From Pseudomonas sp. LB-090624 (lineage in GTDB: Bacteria > Pseudomonadota > Gammaproteobacteria > Pseudomonadales > Pseudomonadaceae), in the NCBI RefSeq assembly GCF_003205205.1, contig NZ_QJRL01000020.1, positions 1 through 64,000 of the forward strand: a stretch of DNA of 64,000 nt. The letters are read 5' to 3'. The notes beneath the pieces were generated by a model. It did not search any database. It was not told where the DNA came from and saw only the letters and a program-made list of their open reading frames with translations. Below are positions 34,389 through 43,634 of the stretch, in pieces. How positions within the stretch are numbered: the first letter of the stretch is position 1; every line of letters starts with the position of its first letter. The translations under genes were made by a program, and so were the position numbers.

Positions 34389-35770
34389 CAGACCACCGCA
34401 ATCGCGGCCATCAGGCCGGTTTCCATGTGGTCGATGACGTGGCAGTGGAACATCCAGGTGCCGGGATTATCCGCCACCAGTGCCACCTGGGCGCGCTCGT
34501 TCTTGCCCAGCAGGTAGGTGTCGGTGAACCACGGCTCCTTGATGTCGTGGCGGTTCGAGGCGATCACCTTGAAGCTCATGCCATGCAGGTGGATCGGGTG
34601 CTGGTACTGGGTCATGTTCTTCAGCTCGAAGATGTAGCTGTTGCCCTTCTTCAGCGTGGCGATTGGCCGGTCGGCGCAGGTCTTGTCGGTGATGTCCCAG
34701 GCCTGGCCGTTGATTTGCCACATACTCGACGGTTTGTTTTGGTCGGTGGTGACCGAAACTGCTGCCGCCCATTCGAAATTGAAGTTGAGCTTTTCAGCAT
34801 TCTCCAGGTCCGGCTCGGCGATCGGGTTGGGTGGCAGGGCCGGCGGCCACTCGCCCGGTGCTTCGGTGCTGGCCACCGAACGCAGGGTGCCCAGGCGCAC
34901 GAAACCGTCGCGCAGGGAGATCTCTTCGCCGGCCTCGGGTATCCGGATAGCCAGACAGATGCGCATGCCAGGGCCCAGCCAGTACTCGTCTTCCAGTGTA
35001 CGCGGGGTCACCGGGTTGCCATCGAGGGCATAGATTTTCGCCTCGCAGTTGCCCTTGAGGTTGATCCGGTAGGTCCAGGTGTTGTCCAGGTTCAGCAGGC
35101 GCACGCGCACCACTTGGCCGGCCGGGAGCTCGGTGACCGAGCCGGTGTGGCCATTGATGGTGATCAGCCGCCCGGCTGTGCCGTTGCGCGCAGCCTCTCG
35201 CGGGATGCTGAAAGGCAGCCAGGCGCCCTGCTCGTCCACGTGCCAGTTCTTCAGGCTCAGCGTGCGCTCATGCTGGAAGCCGGTCGGCTCGCGCTCCTCG
35301 ACGATCAGCGGGCCGACCAGGCCGCGCCCCAGCTCCTCGGAGCTACTGACATGCGGGTGATACCAGTAGCTGCCAGCATCCGGCACGCGGAACTTGTAGT
35401 CGAAGTACTCACCCGGCTTGACCGGCAATTGCGACACATAAGGCACGCCGTCCATTTCCAGCGGCAGGCGGATGCCGTGCCAGTGGATGGTGGTTTCCAC
35501 CGGCAGGTGGTTGATGAAGCGCACCCGCAACCAGGTGCCTTGGCGCACGCGCAGCTCGGTGCCCGGTGCCGAGGGCCCGAACGCCCAGGCCTCGGTCTTG
35601 AAGCCTGGCACCAGCTCGACATCCAGCGGCGCGGCGATCAGCTCGTAATCATGCCCAGCATTGTCATCTTCGACCTTGCCCAGCCAGTAACGGGCCGCGC
35701 CACCGGCGCCCAGGCCAACCACAACCAGGCCGGTCAGGCCCTTGAGCATTTGTCGACGGGTGAAGGACAT
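34388..35770 (-). CDS. cumA: Multicopper oxidase, Tat-exported (CumA type)
   Basis: This 460-residue periplasmic laccase-like enzyme has a twin-arginine signal (TRRQMLKGLTGLVVVGLGAG). All four copper motifs are present: TTIHWHGIRLP, SYWYHPHVSS, YQHPIHLHGMSF and MFHCHVIDHMETGLM. The Met of the last motif completes the type 1 site. CumA was first linked to Mn(II) oxidation in P. putida GB-1, though later work points to other oxidases, so copper or phenol oxidation is equally possible. It is the first gene of an overlapping pair with tadA. It faces the toxin-like gene across a 199-base AT-richer gap. Confidence 0.9.
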   Translation of the reverse strand: MSFTRRQMLKGLTGLVVVGLGAGGAARYWLGKVEDDNAGHDYELIAAPLDVELVPGFKTEAWAFGPSAPGTELRVRQGTWLRVRFINHLPVETTIHWHGIRLPLEMDGVPYVSQLPVKPGEYFDYKFRVPDAGSYWYHPHVSSSEELGRGLVGPLIVEEREPTGFQHERTLSLKNWHVDEQGAWLPFSIPREAARNGTAGRLITINGHTGSVTELPAGQVVRVRLLNLDNTWTYRINLKGNCEAKIYALDGNPVTPRTLEDEYWLGPGMRICLAIRIPEAGEEISLRDGFVRLGTLRSVASTEAPGEWPPALPPNPIAEPDLENAEKLNFNFEWAAAVSVTTDQNKPSSMWQINGQAWDITDKTCADRPIATLKKGNSYIFELKNMTQYQHPIHLHGMSFKVIASNRHDIKEPWFTDTYLLGKNERAQVALVADNPGTWMFHCHVIDHMETGLMAAIAVV

Positions 35771-35969
35771 CGCTGCGGGTACCTCATGTTCTGCGCAATC
35801 AAGCTGCCAGCAGTGGCTGGCGATGAAGGGCGAATACGATACACCTGCAAATGGGAAATATTAAGTGAAAACCCGGCGTCCCGAAGCAACCTGACAAGCA
35901 ATAAGCACCACCTCCCTGGCTCACGGCGGTTTGAAACTGGCACCCTTTCACTTCAATTGGACCACCGTG

Positions 35970-38927
35970 ATGCCTGCCGACACCCTCCCCGGCGACCAGC
36001 AAATGCTGATGACCCTCGCCGCACACCTCACTGAAGACTGCCCTGACATGCGCGAGATGGCGCGTGAAGTCGCGCAACAACTCCTCGAGCGCCATGATCT
36101 GAAGGCGCTGGAGCCCGACAATGTCTACCTGCACCGTTTTCACACCGCCGTCAGCAGCCCTCGAACCTTCAACGGTTGGCAACACCTGGATCAGCCCTAT
36201 GAATCCCTCACTCTGCCCCAACTGGTGATGCACCGCTTCGATGCCCAGGCCCAGGACAACGCCGACGTGCTCAGTTATCTCGTTGGCTTCTACAGCGATG
36301 GGCCAGGCAAAGACGTGTATGACGAGCGCAATGAAGTTCGACTCGAAGCCAAGGAGGTTCTGGATTATTTCTGGAGCATTGATTTTGCCACGGCATTCAA
36401 AACGCGGATGACGTCTTTCTGGGCCGAGCATTCAGAAAACTTCCGCACGTTGGCCAAAGCCAACTTCATGAGCAAATTACTGGAAGTTTGCGCAGAACAC
36501 CCCTCATCGGCGCTAGCCCGTCACGCGCAGGATATCGCTGATGCCCTGGTGGGCGAGACAACCTGGCCGCCGTCGCTGGAGGCCCTGCAAGAAAGAGTAT
36601 TACCGGGTGGTGCTACGCGCGTCTGCGCGCTCGACATTGGCGGATATGTGGCGACGGACATCCTTCGCCTGCAATTGGCCAACGGCAGCCAGCTGATTTA
36701 CCTGCCGGGTGATGTCGACGGTCTGCATTATTTCCCGAATAACCAGGCACTGTTCTGCTGGGTGCTCACAAATTGCACCTATGTCGAAAACCGAACCCGT
36801 TTCCTGGCACATTTTTCCCTCGACGACCGCGAGGAAGCTGACGGCAAAGTCGGGCTGAACAACCTGATCGACCTGCTGTTTCATGGCTGGGGCAACCATG
36901 ATTACAGCGGCCTCAACACCCTCGACCTGGCCATTGAGGAGGATGCCTTCGACTGGCTGCGCAACAAAGCCCGCCAGCGGATGATCGATGATGCGCATTT
37001 CTCTCTCCGTTCCAACGCGGACCTGCGCAGACAATTGTGGATCGGCTACTTGAAGGCGGGCCTGCAGGTGTTCGGCCCTATGGCGGCAGTGAGTTGGCCA
37101 GTGGCGTTGGCGCTGGTGGGGGCTGGCATTGCTGAAATGGGTTTGAACATCTACCAGGCGATTCACGGGCACACGACGCGTGAACGCAAGGCAGGTGTTA
37201 CCGGCGCGATTTTCGCCGCCATCGAGACACTGTTCAATGCGACCTTTCTGCTCAGTGCACCCGGCAAGCCCCTTACTGATTTCGCAGAAGCGGCGGAAGC
37301 AGGCGCTGCGACCGAGGAAGGGTCCCCCCCGGCACCGTCGGAAGAATCAGCGCAGGAACACAGCGGAGAGCCCGATGAGGCACGTGCTTCAGAGGTGGCA
37401 GACGCAATTGAAACCTGGGTACCCCAGCCCTTCCGGCCAACCGGCAGTTGGGACGCCCTGCGCCCATTCGAGACGAATGTAGTGCTTGGCAGCAAACCTG
37501 GCACTGGGTTTCTTGAAGGTATCCATATGCAGGATGGGCAGTTTTACGCACTGATCGACGACATGCCTTACCAAGTGCGTTTTGTACCCGAACTGAAATC
37601 CTGGACCATTGTCGCCCCTGACAACCCGTTCTCTTTTTACAAAAGCTTGCCGATCCGCCTGGATGCCGCAGGCCAGTGGCGCCCGGTGGAGCGCCTTGGC
37701 CTCAACGGGGGCATGCTTTCGAGCCTGAAAATCTGGGGCCGCCCGACAGCAAGCGCAAACGTGCCGCCCATGCCCGGCACCCCTTATGAAATACCAGCCG
37801 ACCTGCGCGCCTCACTGAAGGATGTTTCCGACGATGAGATTACAGGTACGCGAGTATTCCTCGATGCCCCGGATCGACAGGCTGCCATCGGCCGATTCCG
37901 CCAGCTTCGAGATCAATTGGCGGCCGACGCCGATGCGTTCATGACCACGGTGCAAATACCGCCACGTCCGCAGATACCCGAAATACCCGCCAACGCTTCA
38001 TCCAAAACCGTTTTCAAAACCCTGTACCAGAACAGTGACGGCCTAGTGGTTGGCGAAGCGCACAGTGGTCTTGGCAGCAAGCGATTGCTGATCGACAACA
38101 TGCGCCTGCTACGCAAGTTGAAGGTAAAGACGCTGTACATGGAGCACTTCACCACCGACTTCCACCAAGCAGACCTGGATACATTCAACCGCACAGGCGT
38201 GATGCCCCAGGAGCTGGACCGCTATGTGGAGAGCCAGGATGTCGGCCACCGCACCGACGCCGAAGGCCGCTACACCTTTCGCCAAGTACTCGTCAGCGCA
38301 CAGAAAAACGGCGTACGCATACAGTCCATCGACTGCATGGCCAGTTACCGCCAGGCGTGGGCGACACCCGTTTCCGATGTGGCACGCCAGCGCATGATGA
38401 ACTTCCATGCACACTTGATTATCCAGGCAGACCAAGCTGCGCGCGGCTCGGGAAAATGGATTGCGCTGGTCGGCAGCACCCACGCCAACACCTTCCATGG
38501 CGTCACCGGCCTGGCTGAAACAGAAGGCGCGATCGGACTGCGTGTCGAAGACCGCCCGATCGACGAACCTGACGCTTACAGCACAGACCCCGGTGTGGAT
38601 GCCCGGGACGAAGGTGGCACGGTAAGGCATGTGCAAAGCGACCTACGGCTACGCGCCGGAGTGTTGACCACCCGCCCGCCATCACCGGATTTCGAAAGCC
38701 TGCTGGTAAGGCCTGGCGATTACGCGATCGAACGTACCAATGGCCAGGAATACCTGATCAACCGCAGCCGGGATTCGACCTTGCGGCGCACGCTGATCAA
38801 GCGCGATGGGCGGTTTTACTACGTGGAGCGCCCCGACTGGCCGGCCATTCATGAACGTCGCTTTCAAAACCTTGCCGAGCTGCATGCCCGACTGAAATTA
38901 CGCGGCATGCAACACATTGCCCCTTGA
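35970..38927 (+). CDS. Dermonecrotic-toxin-like protein with C-terminal Tiki/ChaN-like domain
   Basis: This large protein of about 985 residues is related to the Pseudomonas dermonecrotic toxin (DUF6543) group. The N-terminal third has the helical pattern VGFYSDG...NEVRLEAKEVLDYFW, then LDIGGYVATDILRLQLANGS and LIYLPGD. Two hydrophobic helices near residues 370-440 suggest a membrane-insertion hairpin. SH3-like segments follow. The last third has Tiki/ChaN/EreA-like motifs: GEAH at 695-698, ME(H) at 724-726 and GSTHANT with His838, as in the C2 domain of Pasteurella toxin. No signal peptide and no deamidase domain are seen. The ATG at 35970 is chosen over a TTG at 35931. No immunity gene follows. 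Target and secretion route are unknown. Confidence 0.72.
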   Translation: MPADTLPGDQQMLMTLAAHLTEDCPDMREMAREVAQQLLERHDLKALEPDNVYLHRFHTAVSSPRTFNGWQHLDQPYESLTLPQLVMHRFDAQAQDNADVLSYLVGFYSDGPGKDVYDERNEVRLEAKEVLDYFWSIDFATAFKTRMTSFWAEHSENFRTLAKANFMSKLLEVCAEHPSSALARHAQDIADALVGETTWPPSLEALQERVLPGGATRVCALDIGGYVATDILRLQLANGSQLIYLPGDVDGLHYFPNNQALFCWVLTNCTYVENRTRFLAHFSLDDREEADGKVGLNNLIDLLFHGWGNHDYSGLNTLDLAIEEDAFDWLRNKARQRMIDDAHFSLRSNADLRRQLWIGYLKAGLQVFGPMAAVSWPVALALVGAGIAEMGLNIYQAIHGHTTRERKAGVTGAIFAAIETLFNATFLLSAPGKPLTDFAEAAEAGAATEEGSPPAPSEESAQEHSGEPDEARASEVADAIETWVPQPFRPTGSWDALRPFETNVVLGSKPGTGFLEGIHMQDGQFYALIDDMPYQVRFVPELKSWTIVAPDNPFSFYKSLPIRLDAAGQWRPVERLGLNGGMLSSLKIWGRPTASANVPPMPGTPYEIPADLRASLKDVSDDEITGTRVFLDAPDRQAAIGRFRQLRDQLAADADAFMTTVQIPPRPQIPEIPANASSKTVFKTLYQNSDGLVVGEAHSGLGSKRLLIDNMRLLRKLKVKTLYMEHFTTDFHQADLDTFNRTGVMPQELDRYVESQDVGHRTDAEGRYTFRQVLVSAQKNGVRIQSIDCMASYRQAWATPVSDVARQRMMNFHAHLIIQADQAARGSGKWIALVGSTHANTFHGVTGLAETEGAIGLRVEDRPIDEPDAYSTDPGVDARDEGGTVRHVQSDLRLRAGVLTTRPPSPDFESLLVRPGDYAIERTNGQEYLINRSRDSTLRRTLIKRDGRFYYVERPDWPAIHERRFQNLAELHARLKLRGMQHIAP

Positions 38928-38948
38928 GCCAGGCAAGGCGCAGATACG

Positions 38949-38974
38949 ACAAGGGCGCCTTGCGGCGCCCTTGT
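38949..38974. terminator. Hairpin between toxin-like gene and guaA
   Basis: An 11-bp perfect stem (ACAAGGGCGCC / GGCGCCCTTGT) with TTGC loop sits between the two convergent genes and probably ends both transcripts. No long uridine tract follows. Confidence 0.65.
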
Positions 38975-38982
38975 GGCTCAGC

Positions 38983-40560
38983 TTATTCCCACTCGATCGT
39001 GGCTGGCGGCTTGCTCGACACGTCGTAGGTAACGCGCGAGATACCGTCGATTTCGTTGATGATACGGCCGCTGACGGTTTCCAGCAGCTCGTACGGCAGG
39101 TGTGCCCAACGCGCAGTCATGAAGTCCACGGTCTCGACGGCACGCAGGGCGACAACCCAGGCGTAGCGACGGCCATCGCCGACGACGCCAACCGACTTGA
39201 CCGGTTGGAACACCACGAATGCCTGGCTGGTCTTGTGGTACCAGTCGGCCTTGCGCAGTTCTTCGATGAAGATGTGGTCAGCGCGACGCAGGATGTCGGC
39301 GTATTCCTTCTTCACTTCACCCAGGATACGCACGCCCAGGCCAGGGCCCGGGAACGGGTGGCGGTAGACCATGTCGTACGGCAGGCCCAGCTCCAGGCCG
39401 ATCTTGCGCACTTCGTCCTTGAACAGTTCACGCAGCGGCTCGACCAGCTTGAGGTTCATTTCCTCCGGCAGCCCACCGACGTTGTGGTGCGACTTGATCA
39501 CGTGGGCCTTGCCGCTCTTCGCGCCAGCCGACTCGATCACGTCCGGGTAGATGGTGCCCTGGGCAAGGAACTGGATGTTCTCCAGCTTGCTGGCTTCGGC
39601 ATCGAAGATGTCGATGAAGGTGCGGCCAATGATCTTGCGCTTCTTCTCCGGGTCGGCTTCGCCTTCCAGGTTGTCGAGGAATTGCTTTTCAGCATCGGCG
39701 CGGATGACCTTGACGCCCATGTTCTCCTTGAACATGGCCATTACCTGGTCGCCTTCGTGCAGGCGCAGCAGGCCGTTGTCGACGAATACGCAGGTCAGCT
39801 GGTCGCCAATGGCGCGGTGCAGCAGCGCGGCAACAACCGAGCTGTCCACGCCGCCGGACAGGCCCAGCAGGACGTTGGCCGAACCGACTTGCTCACGCAC
39901 TTGGGCGATAGCGTCTTCGACGATGTTGGACGGGGTCCACAGGGCTTCACAGCCGCAGATGTCCTGCACGAAACGGGACAGGATGCGACCGCCCTGCTTG
40001 GTGTGGGTCACTTCCGGGTGGAACTGCACGCCATAGTAGCCGCGGCTGTCGTCGAACATGCCGGCGATCGGGCAGCTGGGGGTGCTGGCCAACACGTGGA
40101 AGTTGCCTGGCATCTGGGTAACCTTGTCGCCGTGGCTCATCCACACGTCCAGGCCCAGTACGCCGTCGTCATCAACATGGTCTTCGATGCCGTCGAGCAG
40201 GCGGCTCTTGCCGACCACGTCCACGCGGGCATAACCGAATTCACGCAGGTCGGAACCTTCGACCTTGCCGCCCATCTGCTCGGCCATGGTCTGCATGCCG
40301 TAGCAGATGCCCAGCACCGGCACGTTCAGGTCGAACACGGCCTGCGGGGCGCGCGGGCTATCGGCTTCGTGGACCGACTCGGGGCCGCCGGCGAGAATGA
40401 TGCCGCGCGGGTTGAATTCGCGGATCGCTTCATCGGCCATGTCGAACGGGTGCAGTTCGCAGTAAACGCCGATTTCGCGCACGCGGCGGGCGATCAGCTG
40501 GGTGTACTGGGAACCGAAATCGAGGATCAGGATACGGTGAGCGTGAATATCGAGGGCCAT
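38983..40560 (-). CDS. guaA: GMP synthase (glutamine-hydrolysing)
   Basis: This 525-residue enzyme aminates XMP to GMP. The class I glutaminase domain has its nucleophile in LGICYGMQTMAEQ and His-Glu in YGVQFHPEVTHT. The ATP-pyrophosphatase loop is LSGGVDSSVVAALL. The dimerisation tail ends SRVTYDVSSKPPATIEWE, as expected. It follows guaB by 78 bases on the same strand with a hairpin between them, so guaBA are likely an operon with partial termination. Confidence 0.98.
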   Translation of the reverse strand: MALDIHAHRILILDFGSQYTQLIARRVREIGVYCELHPFDMADEAIREFNPRGIILAGGPESVHEADSPRAPQAVFDLNVPVLGICYGMQTMAEQMGGKVEGSDLREFGYARVDVVGKSRLLDGIEDHVDDDGVLGLDVWMSHGDKVTQMPGNFHVLASTPSCPIAGMFDDSRGYYGVQFHPEVTHTKQGGRILSRFVQDICGCEALWTPSNIVEDAIAQVREQVGSANVLLGLSGGVDSSVVAALLHRAIGDQLTCVFVDNGLLRLHEGDQVMAMFKENMGVKVIRADAEKQFLDNLEGEADPEKKRKIIGRTFIDIFDAEASKLENIQFLAQGTIYPDVIESAGAKSGKAHVIKSHHNVGGLPEEMNLKLVEPLRELFKDEVRKIGLELGLPYDMVYRHPFPGPGLGVRILGEVKKEYADILRRADHIFIEELRKADWYHKTSQAFVVFQPVKSVGVVGDGRRYAWVVALRAVETVDFMTARWAHLPYELLETVSGRIINEIDGISRVTYDVSSKPPATIEWE

Positions 40561-40593
40561 GACTCAATCTCGTCAGTGGAAATCGGAAACGAC

Positions 40594-40617
40594 GCGGGGC
40601 TGTCGTGACAGCCCCGC
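40594..40617 (-). promoter_or_regulatory. Intercistronic hairpin between guaB and guaA
   Basis: An 11-bp stem (GCGGGGCTGTC / GACAGCCCCGC) with a 2-base GT centre lies 34 bases before the guaA start. It could attenuate read-through or protect the guaB mRNA end. Confidence 0.5.
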
Positions 40618-40638
40618 TTGCAAATGTTGCTGGAAGCC

Positions 40639-42108
40639 TCAGCCTACGCGGTAGTTAGGGGCTTCTTTGGTGATCTGCACGTCATGCACGTGGGACTCGG
40701 CCATGCCGGCGCCGGTGATGCGTACAAACTCCGGCTTGGTGCGCATTTCTTCGATGGTTGCGCTGCCGGTGTAGCCCATGGACGAACGCAGGCCGCCCAT
40801 CAGCTGGTGGATGATCGCGGCCAGTGCGCCCTTGTAGGGAACGCGACCTTCGATACCTTCCGGTACCAGCTTCTCGGCACCGGCCGAGGAATCCTGGAAG
40901 TAACGGTCGGACGAGCCTTGCGCCTGTGCCATGGCACCCAGCGAGCCCATGCCACGATAGGCCTTGTAGGAACGGCCCTGGAACAGTTCGACTTCGCCCG
41001 GGGCCTCTTCGGTACCGGCGAACATCGAACCCATCATCACGCAGGAAGCACCGGCAACGATGGCCTTGGACAGGTCACCGGAGAAGCGGATGCCGCCGTC
41101 GGCGATCAGTGGCACGCCAGTGCCTTCCAGTGCTGCGGCGACGTTGGCGATGGCGCTGATTTGCGGCACGCCGACACCGGCAACGATCCGGGTGGTGCAA
41201 ATAGAGCCTGGGCCGATACCGACCTTGACGGCGTCAGCGCCTGCTTCAGCCAGGGCCTTGGCGGCAGCGCCGGTGGCGATGTTGCCGCCGATCACCTGCA
41301 CTTGCGGGTAGGTTTCTTTCACCCAGCGCACGCGGTCGATCACGCCTTTGGAGTGACCGTGGGCGGTGTCGACCACAACCACGTCAACGCCGGCAGCCAC
41401 CAGGGCAGCAACGCGCTCGCCGGTGTCCTTGCCGGTGCCGACGGCAGCGCCAACGCGCAGGCGGCCCTGGTCGTCCTTGCTGGCCAGCGGGTAGGCCTTG
41501 GCCTTTTCGATGTCCTTGACGGTCATCATGCCCTTGAGGTTGAACTTGTCGTCAACGATCAGGACTTTTTCCAGGCGGTGCTTGTGCAGCAGTTCGCGGA
41601 CTTCGTTCTTGTCGGCGCCTTCGCGGACGGTGACCAGGCGCTCTTTTGGCGTCATCACGTCGCGAACCTTGGCGTCCAGGCGGTTTTCGAAGCGCACGTC
41701 ACGGGACGTGACGATACCGACCAGGTCGCCGTTGGCCAGCACCGGTACACCGGAGATGTTGTTCAGGCGGGTCAGCTCGAACAGGTCGCGCACGGTAGCG
41801 TCGGCGTCGATGGTGATCGGGTCCTTGACCACGCCAGCCTCGAACTTCTTGACCTTGCGTACTTCGCCGGCCTGCTGCTCGATGGTCATGTTCTTGTGGA
41901 TGATGCCGATGCCGCCTTCCTGAGCCATCGCAATGGCCAGGCGCGCTTCGGTCACGGTATCCATGGCGGCGGAAACCAGCGGAATGTTCAGCTCGATGCC
42001 ACGAGTCAAACGGGTCTTGAGACTGACTTCATTGGGCAGTACCTCGGAATAGCCAGGTACAAGGAGGATATCGTCGAAGGTCAGGGCTTCTTGGCTGATA
42101 CGCAGCAT
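40639..42108 (-). CDS. guaB: Inosine-5'-monophosphate dehydrogenase
   Basis: This 489-residue enzyme oxidises IMP to XMP, the first committed step to GMP. The N-terminus MLRISQEALTFDDILLVPGY is canonical. Two CBS domains are present (NNISGVPVLANGDLVGIVTS), and the catalytic loop with Cys is GIGPGSICTTRIVAGVGVPQ. The reading frame extends upstream to 42330, but that part lies in the next gene region and has no family character. The ATG at 42108 gives the exact usual length. A good sigma-70 promoter lies 38 bases upstream. Confidence 0.98.
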   Translation of the reverse strand: MLRISQEALTFDDILLVPGYSEVLPNEVSLKTRLTRGIELNIPLVSAAMDTVTEARLAIAMAQEGGIGIIHKNMTIEQQAGEVRKVKKFEAGVVKDPITIDADATVRDLFELTRLNNISGVPVLANGDLVGIVTSRDVRFENRLDAKVRDVMTPKERLVTVREGADKNEVRELLHKHRLEKVLIVDDKFNLKGMMTVKDIEKAKAYPLASKDDQGRLRVGAAVGTGKDTGERVAALVAAGVDVVVVDTAHGHSKGVIDRVRWVKETYPQVQVIGGNIATGAAAKALAEAGADAVKVGIGPGSICTTRIVAGVGVPQISAIANVAAALEGTGVPLIADGGIRFSGDLSKAIVAGASCVMMGSMFAGTEEAPGEVELFQGRSYKAYRGMGSLGAMAQAQGSSDRYFQDSSAGAEKLVPEGIEGRVPYKGALAAIIHQLMGGLRSSMGYTGSATIEEMRTKPEFVRITGAGMAESHVHDVQITKEAPNYRVG

Positions 42109-42145
42109 CGCGGGGGCTCCCGGGCGGGAAAAATGGAAGCGCGCC

Positions 42146-42174
42146 ATTATACTCATGCACGGCGCGCCGCTCAA
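42146..42174 (-). promoter_or_regulatory. Sigma-70 promoter for guaBA
   Basis: On the minus strand TTGAGC and a consensus TATAAT are separated by 17 bases, 38 bases before the guaB ATG. A GC-rich palindrome (GGCGCGCC) occupies the spacer. Confidence 0.75.
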
Positions 42175-42194
42175 TGCAAAATAAGGGCCTTCGG

Positions 42195-42752
42195 TCAGCC
42201 TTGTGGCAGTTTTACCTGCACCACGGTCACCGGCTGGTCGAGCCAGTCGGCGAAGCTGTCGAGAAAAGCCTGGGTAAACCCGGCCTCGCCCCAGTTGTTG
42301 AAGATGAACCCCAGGTTGGAAAAGGCACATGGCTGCAGGTAAATGAAGCCATTGATGTCATCTTCGAAGCCGCACAGCGGGCAGGTGAAGTTGTCGCTCA
42401 CCGCCGGCATCCACTCTTCCAGGCTTTCGAACAATGGCTCGCCCACCTCGCGCCGGCACTCCGGGCAACCGGCTTCTTCGAGAAAACCGTCGGTGGGTGT
42501 ATAGATGCAGCGCTTGAGCATCACCTCCAGGCCGTTGACTGGCTCGCCGAAGGGCAGTTTTTCCGGGTGCAGGGCCACTTTGCGCGCCCCTGCCGCCAGG
42601 GCATGGCCCATGCGGTTGCCGGTGCGGCCACAGGTGGTCAGCTGTTCCTCGACGACCTTTTCGCGCACCAGCCAGCGCAGGATGGCGCGGGCCCGGGCTT
42701 CGTGCACCGGCACGGTAGACAGCTTGGGAACGATGATGCTCTGGGTGTTCAT
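42195..42752 (-). CDS. Conserved hypothetical protein with paired CPxC motifs
   Basis: I do not recognise a functional family for this 185-residue protein. It has two CPxC pairs, at residues 96-99 (GCPECRRE) and 124-127 (TCPLCGFE), 24 residues apart, which would form a zinc ribbon. Before them is a helical segment ARAILRWLVREKVVEEQL. After them comes an aromatic-rich tail with FSNLGFIFNNWGEAGFTQ. No signal peptide or membrane helix is present. Related Pseudomonas proteins have, I believe, been labelled as a sugar-transport ATPase, but no Walker motif is present. The ATG at 42752 is chosen; the frame is open further upstream without features. It lies just upstream of guaB on the same strand. 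Confidence 0.7.
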   Translation of the reverse strand: MNTQSIIVPKLSTVPVHEARARAILRWLVREKVVEEQLTTCGRTGNRMGHALAAGARKVALHPEKLPFGEPVNGLEVMLKRCIYTPTDGFLEEAGCPECRREVGEPLFESLEEWMPAVSDNFTCPLCGFEDDINGFIYLQPCAFSNLGFIFNNWGEAGFTQAFLDSFADWLDQPVTVVQVKLPQG

Positions 42753-42799
42753 GAACGGGACTGGCCTGCAAAACTGCGGTAATGGCGCAATTCTACCGC

Positions 42800-43555
42800 T
42801 CAGGCGCTGAGGTAGCGACCGATCAGCGCCAGGCCGCTGGCCAGCACCAGCCAGGTGACCAGCCGTACGAAGGCTTCGCGGGATAACCGGTGGGTCAACC
42901 GACGCCCTACCCACAGGCCAATGAACATGACAGGCAGCAGGCAGGCGGCGAGCAGCAGCAGGCTTTGGTCGGCATAGACACCGGCGATCAGGAACAGCGA
43001 CAGACGTACCAACGTGCTGCAGCTGATCAGCGCGCTCTGGGTGGCGCGAACTTCCTCCTTTACCTCCAGGCGCGCACTCAGGTACAGCGCATAGAGGAAG
43101 CCGCCGCTGCCAAACAACGCCCCGAACAGCCCGCCCACCGTGCCCATCGGCACCGCCCAGAACCCGGACAGGTTAGCCGGCCGCACCTTCAGCGCCAGGC
43201 CGTACAGCGCATAGGCGGTGACGAACAGGCCCATCAACAGCATCAACAAATCGGACTTCAACTGCAGCAGGAACACCACACCCAGCGTGCAGCCTATGGC
43301 CATGAACGGCAGTAGCCGCAGCAACTCGCTGCGCACTACATCACGGCGCGATGGCAGCAAGTTGCCAAAGGCCGCGACGAAATCCAGCAGAACCAGCAGC
43401 GGAATGATCCGCGACAGCGGCATGAAGTGGATCAGCACCGGGCCGGCCACCAGCGCAGTGCCGAAACCGGCGATGCCGAAGACGATGTAGGCGGCGGCGA
43501 TGGCCATGAGGATGGGGAGCCAGTCTTGGGGGGTCAGGGAGAGCTGAGCGAGCAT
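42800..43555 (-). CDS. TSUP/TauE-SafE family permease
   Basis: This 251-residue inner-membrane protein of the sulfite exporter TauE/SafE family has about eight helices in two related halves. Family patterns are IVFGIAGFGTALVAGPVLIH near the N-terminus and VGGLFGALFGSGGFLYALYL in the middle. The anion moved is not evident; sulfite, sulfonates or related compounds are typical. The ATG at 43555 starts MLAQLSLTPQDW. The frame runs on upstream through repeat element B, which adds non-protein-like sequence. It is divergent from xseA across that element. Confidence 0.85.
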   Translation of the reverse strand: MLAQLSLTPQDWLPILMAIAAAYIVFGIAGFGTALVAGPVLIHFMPLSRIIPLLVLLDFVAAFGNLLPSRRDVVRSELLRLLPFMAIGCTLGVVFLLQLKSDLLMLLMGLFVTAYALYGLALKVRPANLSGFWAVPMGTVGGLFGALFGSGGFLYALYLSARLEVKEEVRATQSALISCSTLVRLSLFLIAGVYADQSLLLLAACLLPVMFIGLWVGRRLTHRLSREAFVRLVTWLVLASGLALIGRYLSA

Positions 43556-43634
43556 CGTGCCGGGTTCCTGGGTAGTCCTTTTATCCGTCGCGGGATTGCG
43601 GCGGGGCGAATGGGTGCATGCCTTGAAGGTTATA

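Noticed and set aside
38917..40608. A 563-codon open frame antisense to guaA
   Set aside because: The same shadow effect; guaA is unmistakable on the minus strand and the antisense translation has no family features.
42195..42752. Sugar ABC transporter ATPase
   Set aside because: No Walker A, signature or Walker B motif is present; paired CPxC motifs are seen instead.
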